From: Patiria miniata
Taxonomy: Eukaryota > Echinodermata > Asteroidea > Valvatida > Asterinidae
DNA: 64,000 bases
Reading direction: 5' to 3'
Assembly (NCBI RefSeq): GCF_015706575.1
Contig: NW_024037074.1
Location: forward strand, 24,169,334 to 24,233,333
Shown one piece after another: positions 28,401-37,400 of this stretch. Position 1 is the stretch's first letter. Each line of letters opens with the position of its first letter. The position numbers were made by a program, and so were the translations under genes. A model generated the notes under the pieces. It searched no databases and was not told the DNA's origin. It saw only the letters and a program-made list of their open reading frames with translations.

Positions 28401-31400
28401 GGCCTACTAATTTTATTTTAAACTTTTACAGGCATGGCAGCCAGGTCATCTTGTCAGCAAGGAGTTGTGGAGGATACGTGTACGTCCGTGGATATGCCGT
28501 CAAAGAAAGCAGAAGGGGAAAAGAGCAAAAATAAAAGAGGTAAGTTGCTTCCCATGTTTATTGTAGATTTGTATTGAAAAATCACTAAAGGTGTATGGGT
28601 TCATGATGAACAAAAATCTCCAAGTCCTTGCTGAAAAGCAAATTTTCTCGTGTCGGCATAAAACCCTGAAACTGTTTGCAGGTTTTTTAAATGAAACTTC
28701 CTTTATCCCCAACAGTGGCAATTCCAAGAAGATTCTTTGTGATTTAATCTAAGCCTCGAGGGTTAGGGCTGGCCATAAATACAAAATTGTGTTTTTTTTT
28801 TAATTTAATCTGTATTTTTCTCTTTTTTGCAGCTAAAGTGTTGTCAAGACCAGAGGCGAAGTACACACAAGAAGATGCTGTGAGAAATGCCCCATCTTTC
28901 TTCCAAGACTCTCTTCTTGCAATGAAAGAGCACCTGATTTTCAATGTCGACAGCCTAGCAGCATTGCAATCATTGGCCATTGTGACCCACCTCCTGACAT
29001 CATGCCTTGACAACACTGCGTTCGCGGAGTTCTGCTGTGCCTGTATGGTTTTAATATGGGACTCAGCGATAACTCCTGAAACTTACGCTGAAATTTGCGA
29101 AGACAATTTCGACGTTCCGGACGATTTTTCGGACTGGTCTGATGAGGATTTTGATCCAACGGTCGGCGAAGATGTTTCGTCAGTATTTGTGAATGACCAA
29201 AACGAAGACAAATACTGTATTTGTGATCAAAAGCCGACAGTATCGATGGCGATGGTAGCATGTGCAGATGCCGAAGAGCACCTGATTTTCAATGTCGACA
29301 GCCTAGCAGCATTGCAATCATTGGCCATTGTGACCCACCTCCTGACATCATGCCTTGACAACACTGCGTTCGCGGAGTTCTGCTGTGCCTGTATGGTTTT
29401 AATATGGGACTCAGCGATAACTCCTGAAACTTACGCAAAAGTTGACAGTACAACTAAGTTAAAGCCAGAGGTATATGAAGCAATGTGGGTTGGCTTCAAA
29501 AGAGCAAGTCATTCTCTCCTCAAACAATGGCAAGATCTATTGAGGAATTTAAGTATCTATACTCCTGGAGAGCACAATCTTATAACGTTAAATTTTTTAT
29601 TTCACTCTGTATACGCTCGCTTGATTAAAGCAAGGAATAGTACTGATTGTCCAGAACAAGCATGTAATAAAACACAGGAACCTTTAGATACAGTTGAAGA
29701 GAAAGTTCTACGATATGTTGCTGGATACATTCCATTTGCACTTCTAAAAAAATATCAAAAACAAATAAATCCTACGGCAAAACTGTATTGCAAATTCCTT
29801 TCATCATGGCAAGTTCCTAGTGTAAAATGTGCTGAAACCTTGCTTGAATACACCAGAGAATGGATCAATGTGCAAAATAGAGGTGGACTTTTTAATGTTT
29901 CAGATAAAGTGTATCTTTTCATTCGGTCAATGGAATTTATAGCACGTTCATTTCTAACAAAGGAACATTTAGACGGCCTTCAAGGAGTTGACATTAAGGA
30001 GTCACTTTTTACAAAAATAGCCTCTGATTTCAAGGTTCAAACTTACTGGTGTGGTTTAATTGCAGATAAAATAAGTGGTGATCCATCAAAGAAATTGATG
30101 GAAATTATTGCCAAGTGTTATATTAAAACTCGAACAAATGCATTTATAAATGTTTACCTACAAATCAAGAAGGCAGAAAAAAATATCTCCAAGAAAGCTG
30201 AAAAAGGTCTCAGAAAAGAATTAAATCAAAAGTAAGTCCTACTTCACGCTGATGTGATCCGTTATATAGAATCAAGTACATGTACATGTACATATCCACC
30301 GATATGCATTTAGGCACGTCTACCCATAGAGCTAGGAGCTACATGTAGCTTATATGGCATACCCACCCAAATATGGGTTAACTGTTTTGATCATGAACAG
30401 CCATGATATTATTCTGAATTTAATAGGATTTCAAATTTCCCCCTTTCATTTCATGTTCTTCTTTCTATTTTCCACATTCTGTACTGTAGTTATACTTTTG
30501 GGGGTCTGCAAAGAACTTTTTCTAATATTTCCTTCAGGGTCAAATCATGTCTGTATGAATGAAAAGGGCTCTGACATCAATTGCATCCAACTTGAGATTT
30601 AGAGGACAAGTGTACGTGTACATGTATAAAGGAAAAATCTTAAGGCAACTGAAGGCTATGTGCACATGTATAAGGTAGAGAGTAATGGCACTTCATAGCA
30701 AAAACAACTATTTTACTACTGTACATATGGCTCGGAAATTAAAAAATATAATATGTACATACATGTATGTATTTACACAAAATAATATGTCTGTGATTAT
30801 TTTCTTTCATGTGTGTCATGCATAATAATTGAAGTCAATGGACTTCAGCCAATAGCATAGGGGACGCACAGTTGCAGATTACCAATAGATGGATATTTGA
30901 AAGCAAAACCGGGAAAACGAAATTGGGTTGAACAACGGAAATTGTATTTTGCAATGGGAAAACCAAATCCTGGCTACGCTACATGCCTGACTTCAGGGCC
31001 CCCCCCCCCCACCCCCCAAAATGACAAGTTTTTGGGAAATTTTTGACAATTTAAGAAAAATACAATGTACCGTGAATAACATTAACAAGGACTTCAGCCT
31101 CTTCCCTTCGGCAACTACATGTATTAGGGAAATCTAATCTCTTACTGCAGAGAAAAAAACCCAGATACATGTACAAATGTGCATTAACATGATTCAAGCT
31201 TAACACACACAAACAAAGGACTTGAGCATTCCACCCCCTCCCATCAGACAGCAGCTTTTCAGGGATTTCTAGGGATATGCCTCATCCCTAATTACAAAAA
31301 AAAGGATATCTCAAGAGTCGACTTGATGATGAATGACATACCCTGACCCTATATTAAATTACATTTATCAAGCATAAAAAAATAAAAAAGCAAAACGAAA

Positions 31401-34400
31401 AAGGACTTGGGCCTTCCCCCACCCAACAATCTCCCTGTCCCCCAAAAAGCAGATTTAATGTATTTAAGGACTTATACCTTACCCCAAATTAAAAAAAATA
31501 CAAGGATAAAAATTAGCAAACCCAATCGCTAACAAGTATTAGATGTACCGGCTGCTTACATCTGGGGCACTTTTGCATTATCCGGTTTTTTTTTTCGATG
31601 TGGGTAGAATTATACCTTGTTTCCATCAGAATCAATATTTACTCTTTGGTCTCTTAGGAAGAGGGGTGCTGTCCAGGTCTACGGAGCTTTGTCCTTGCTG
31701 GGCCTTACGAACATTGCCCCTCTTCGATGTCTTGACGGCAGCAGATGCAACATGGAGTGCGAACATATTATGCCCAAACTGCTCCATAGTTGGGTTGTTT
31801 GAGCTCCCCCCACTGCCTCGTTGCTTGGAAAAGTATTCCTCAAGAGGTTCTTGACTAAACTTCTCGGTCAATAAGTACTCCTGGTTCGGTCAGCAGAGTT
31901 TTTCCGAGATCCACGAAGGAGCGAACTGAAAATGAAATAATTTATAAAAAGGAGGCAGAAAATAAAAAAAAAATCTTGGCTCTGATCAGTGTTTAATTAT
32001 GTTCAGTAGCTGTAAGTAGAAAAGCCAAAAAAATGGTGAGGTCAGAAATAGCTTACTTTAAGTTCACTTCACATTTGTTTTTGTGTGAATAAAAGTATCA
32101 TGTAACTGATGTGGTAGATCAAGTTTTCATACATAATGGCTAAAGATTTCAATGAACTAGAGAGAAGTTTAAGAACATCCTTTTAGATTTTTTTTTAAAA
32201 GGAGGAAGAGGAAGTTTAAGACACACTACTTACTTGTGATCCTGATGCCTTGGAGCGTCTCTTTGCTGAGACACATCTTCTGCCGGACATTCTTGTCGAC
32301 ATCTTGGTGGCTCTCTGCCTCTTTCTTCCATTCATCCAAGAATCCGAGGAAATCTTCTTGAAGCAACTGAAGACCAGAAAGCAAGACAAAGAACATCAAA
32401 AAATGGATGACAGTTGTTGTCTAAACACACTAAGAAGCTAGACTGAAACAAAATACATGTACATGTAAAACATACTTAACAGGCAAACCCCTCACTGGTC
32501 TCCAATTCTTTAGTTCATGAAAATGGCCATATTTCATTCATTGTATGGGCATTCGATGATTAATAATGGAGTTTTTAAAAACAGATTTTACCTTGAACCG
32601 CCAGTCGTTCGGTGATGTGTAGGGCTCTAGGGCTGGTTTCCGCTTGCGTTTTCCATCATGGGGGTTTGCCACGTTCAGGCAATCAAAGAACTGATCAAAT
32701 TGTTTTATGAACAGTTCTGTTGATTTTGTGTCATGTCTCCCTTGGGTCTGGAAGGCATTCGCCACAGTGGAACTGAGAACCTGTTTAAAGAGGAAATTGA
32801 ACATTAAATGAAAAGGCAAATTATGATTCAAAGCTTGAAAATAAAGTTCAAGATCATTTAAGGGGGAGGATATTTAGACTTTCAATGTCTTCTATTTCTT
32901 TTGGAATTTTTTGTTCTTTCTTTCCTTTTTTGGAGTCCAAAATTGCTGAAACATGACAACAGCCCTTCCTTAATTTTCAACAACAAAAATTGAAATACCT
33001 GTGCAGCCATGTAAACCCGCATCCGTAATGAGGGTGTCAGGTGGAGGTGCTCGTGCGTGATTTTGTGAAGCTTGCGAAGACCAGGAGATGCTCTTGTCAG
33101 GCCAACGTCCGTGCTGTACAAGTCAACCAGGTGGGACCACTTGATGTCTTGCTTGCGGAACTAATTTATTACAAATAGAAACAAAAGGAAATGCAGTTCA
33201 TACAAATTTACTTGAAAAATTATCAGATACTAAATAACACACTGTAATTCGAATAAAGTTTTCAAACCAGGAGAAAAGCTAGATATTTCTAAAAACTAAA
33301 ATAAATAAAGGGAAAATTCCAAACCAAACTCGACAATAACAAATCCTGTTAGTTGTAAACTTTCTATCAGAAGATATCACAATCCTACCAAGAGAGACAA
33401 ATCTTACTCACATGCAAGTTCCTCGTCTTGTTGTTCCATCCTGAATTTTCCCAGTTATTCCTTGTAGTTTTAGCAGGTGTGGAACATCACAAAACATGTA
33501 AACCTTCCTTGCTGAGTGGCCTGGATTGACACCAAAATATGTTGTCCCATCGGCTTGACTCTCACCAAACAGTCGATAAAACTTTCTGTTTGGTGATGCT
33601 CCATCAGAAACCATGGCCTTAACTTTAAAACCTGCTGTCTCCAGCAATATGATGGCTTCATCCATTAGTGCCAGCAGCTGATAGCTTGAAACCCCACATG
33701 TGGCATAGAAGGCAATGGGAGCATGTAGCGAGTGGAAGATACCACGTATCATTAATACAAGGACGTGCGATGCAAGAGGGGGATCAACATCTCCTTGACA
33801 TTTCCTCTCAAAGGAACTGATTGCGTTCGCAATATCTCCCACATCCAGGAACCCAACAATTCTACCAGAACGTGTGTTGTATACTAGGTTTGTCTTCACC
33901 TTCATTTCGTCAAATGCCAAAGAGACATTGAGTTGGTACTCAGGAAGAGATTTGATGTCGATGTCCCTCATTACTCTTGTCAACATGTCTGTATTGACAC
34001 CAGTGCGGGGGTTCCCAAAATGAGAGTATGGATGGAGAGTGCTCGGATGAGGAAGTTTCAGGAAACCGCTGTCTCTGATGAGGTTGTACGCAGATGTGGA
34101 TTTGTGACGCAGTGCAATGCACCAGCGAATTAAAGCAGGGTGCCACCTCATACCTTTTCCTGTGCTGGCACTTTTCTTTTGCTGCTCCCAGAGAAGAAAT
34201 CCAGGAGAATTGTCGCCCAAAAGCTTCTTCAGAGCACTGTCACTTTTTTGGATGCAGAGCTGTAACTCATCCTCTTGGTCTGGAGGTAGAACTGTACCCT
34301 CTTTCATCACCATTCTCTCTATCTTCGACGTCATCATAGATACTCTCCTCCTGAGTTGATTTCTTTCTGTGCTGAGCAGGTTTGCTTTCTGGATCAGATC

Positions 34401-37400
34401 CTTCTGACTCAACAAATCATTCCTAGTTGAGGAGCTAGTGCTGACATCTGTGCTGGAACTTTTTGCAGTAAGCCTTCTGTGATCCAAAGATGCAAGGTCA
34501 CTCTTATGAAGTTTACAAACTTGGCATCTGGTGGCTGATTTTGGCACCAAGAGGGCACATTGTTTGTGGCGAACTGTCATGAACGGATGAAACTGAACAA
34601 TGTCACCACCAGTTATTGTAACTGGGAGTTCCCCATTCATCCCGTGCCTTGACTTTACAGTAGCTGGAAACTCATCTACTCCTTCACAGACATCGTTGTA
34701 AGAGATAACGTGGACAGCTGCCACAATATCTGAGATTTGATGCAGGTGAGTGGGAAGGCCCTCAAGAGTGGTGTTTCCGTTTTCGACTGTAATACTGCAA
34801 ACAGATACATTCCATGACTTGTCCGGGAACATCTTGATAAGTGCACATGGCTGGCCGTTGTGGAACATCTTCATTGCTTGGACAAAGTGAGACCCCTGCC
34901 ATACTAACAATTCATGCTGACTGGCGATATCTCGAAAAGAAACCAACGATAGATCACAATGGGGACAGGCAGTATCTTCAAATGCACACACCCGTATGTT
35001 GCAAGTGTTATCCTTCTTGTGCCGCTTCTCCTTATCCCACCATAACTTCAGTTTTTGATAGCAACTGAGGCATATGAAAGGCGGATGTATGCTGGGAATG
35101 TCATATGCAACGTCAACTTTCAAAGCTCGTCTGATAAGCTCAGCATTGGCTTCTTTGGCATATGGTGTCCTTCCTGGCTTAACTGCTCCATCGTTGCCAC
35201 ATAGTCTACAGATACATTTCAGGGCTGTTACATTTTTTGCCATGCTTCGATGCTCTGAGGCCCCATAAAAACTGTTTGCCAAAATGTAGATACACGTACA
35301 TGTACACCATTCAAAAATCTCCGCTTAATGACAAACTAAAAACCTTCACCACAACTTACTTCACTTCCTCTTTCATATGAAGGAGTACATCCATGTTCAA
35401 ACTAGAACTACTTTATATAAAGTAATTCTCAGACCATGCTAGGATGTAGGCAACACTGGAAAATGCAATCAACTTGAAGGCAACAATTAAGCCACTCTCA
35501 TGAAAAATGTTCCCATGAACAAGTAACTGGCCTTGGAAACCTTAGATTAATACGCTGTATTCATATTGCTGATGTAACCTGTGCAAAGAAAGAGAGAAAA
35601 GAGAGAAAACACTTAAACACATCATACATGTAACTTGTTTAGAATGACTGTGCACGACTGTACATGTACATAATGCATCTAAGTACATGTTCAAGGAAGA
35701 CATATTTATAATTTTAGCAAATTTTGCTTTTTACGTTGTGGTTTAGCTTGTGATTAGTTTCTAATTTTGAAACTTCAAGGCAAAGAGGTATTTCACTATT
35801 CGATATTTTTTGAACAGATAAGCATATACATGATTAATATTTTGAGTCTGTCATGTGATATGGTTGACAAACAATGACATGCTAGTCGCCAAAAAACCCT
35901 TGAAAAACATCACTTAAAAAGTCTTTAAAAAGATGGGATCAAAAAGGCAGTTGATATTTAGCCGGCGCCAGCTAAATTATTCTGTAAACGCTATTTTGCC
36001 GTCTGGGTACTGAACATGCACGGTGACAAATGTCAGTCTGGATCCGCACCCAACATTGTTGTTGTGACTTCATAATACTCGTTTCCAAGTTTGGACTTTA
36101 TTTCCCAAATCCTCCAGAGTTAAGAATCAGAATAAGAAAAATATAAATATCTGCAATTAATTGAATTTGAAGATGTAATTTTATACAGTGAAAAAAAGCA
36201 TTTTTTTTTTTTGGAGAGAAAAACTAAAACAAACGAAAACCTGTCACGAACTGCAGTCAAACCTGCACTACTGCCATGTATGCACAAGGAGCCTGTGGTG
36301 GCTTGACAGCAGATGGCTTAATAACATTCACTAAAAAAAAACAGCGATGTCTAAATAAATATCCGGAAAGAATGTTGCAACCTGACGCCACTTTTTTCTT
36401 CATACATCATATCAATGAATGTCATTTGTTGCAAAAATGATGATAAGACATGAATCTGGGACTGAGAAATATTGCCAAGTTTGTTAGGAAATACTTTAGG
36501 AAAAAAAAAATTCTTGACTCTCCATGGACTTTGTAAATTGTACACAAGCGCGGAAGTGGCATCAGGTTGCAAACATTTTTCCAAATTTCCAATTCCAAAA
36601 AAAATTTCAAATTAAAGCAAATCAAAAATTTGAAAAATTCCTGTTGCAATGTACATGACTGGGCCACACAATAAATATTTTTATAATTTTGTTTGGACAA
36701 TGACTTGTCAATGTCAGTTATCCTGTCAGAAAATCAGAAAACAAACCAAAATATCTAGGTACAGTACTAGGCCTAACACTAAAACAGCAACATAAAAAAC
36801 ATGCAATAGTAAATACTGTCGACCCTTCCCCAAAAAAGTCCAGTCTGTTATAAATAATTAATTTCGAGAATGTATATTCGTATTTACAATGTGACTAGTA
36901 ATAAAAACTAAAAGGAAAAGCAAATCCTCCCCACTTAATTTAAGAACATTCAGTGTTGTATCTTTGGAAAAAAAAACTTGATCATATCCTTCAGTGTATC
37001 CCTCAATCACTGCACACGTATGCTGCTTCAATGGTAGTTCAGAAAAAGATATTCATATTTTTTTCGGACATCGGTCTCGAGTTGGATAGGGTTGTATACG
37101 TAAGTGAATGGTACCGATGGAAAGCCCAGCATACGTGCGTCAAAATGAATCATTTTTCGGCCGAGAAAATTCGTGAATTTACTCAAAATATCAGGTTTAA
37201 TAACACGTGTATTTTGGGCAATAAATTATACAAAACGAAACGTAACTCACCGAGAAATAAACCAATTTCGACAAACCAAACATCGTTCGAAAGCTCTTAC
37301 AATTTTCAACAACAATCCACCATTGCCATCAACTACATGTCGATCATTCGCCCAATCTGCACATGCTTAGAGTTTTGTTTGTTGAAGAATATCCACTCCA

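Larger units (their letters stand above)
31632..35243 (-). pseudogene. P-superfamily transposase with ZAD-like N-terminus (two inferred frameshifts)
   Basis: Five minus-strand exons give a P-element/THAP9-type transposase, a DNA-cutting and -joining enzyme with an RNase-H-like fold. ATG 35243 is preferred. Residues 12-61 form a ZAD-like zinc finger (CxxC at 12-15, CxxC at 58-61) in place of the usual THAP domain. More cysteine pairs and a leucine-rich coiled coil (LIQKANLLSTERNQLRRRV) follow. Catalytic blocks are FDEMKVK (first Asp), VSDGASPNRKF (second Asp), DVPHLLK and SQEPLEEYF (Glu). Frameshift 1 is in an A-run at 33468-33471; after it the conserved reading continues in another frame, which also makes the splice phase correct. 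Frameshift 2 lies between 31900 and 31878. The copy is probably inactive, unless these are assembly errors in an otherwise conserved gene. Confidence 0.85.

Noticed and set aside
35244..35282. Upstream start for the transposase at 35282
   Set aside because: That codon is TTG; the first ATG in frame is 35243, immediately before the zinc finger.
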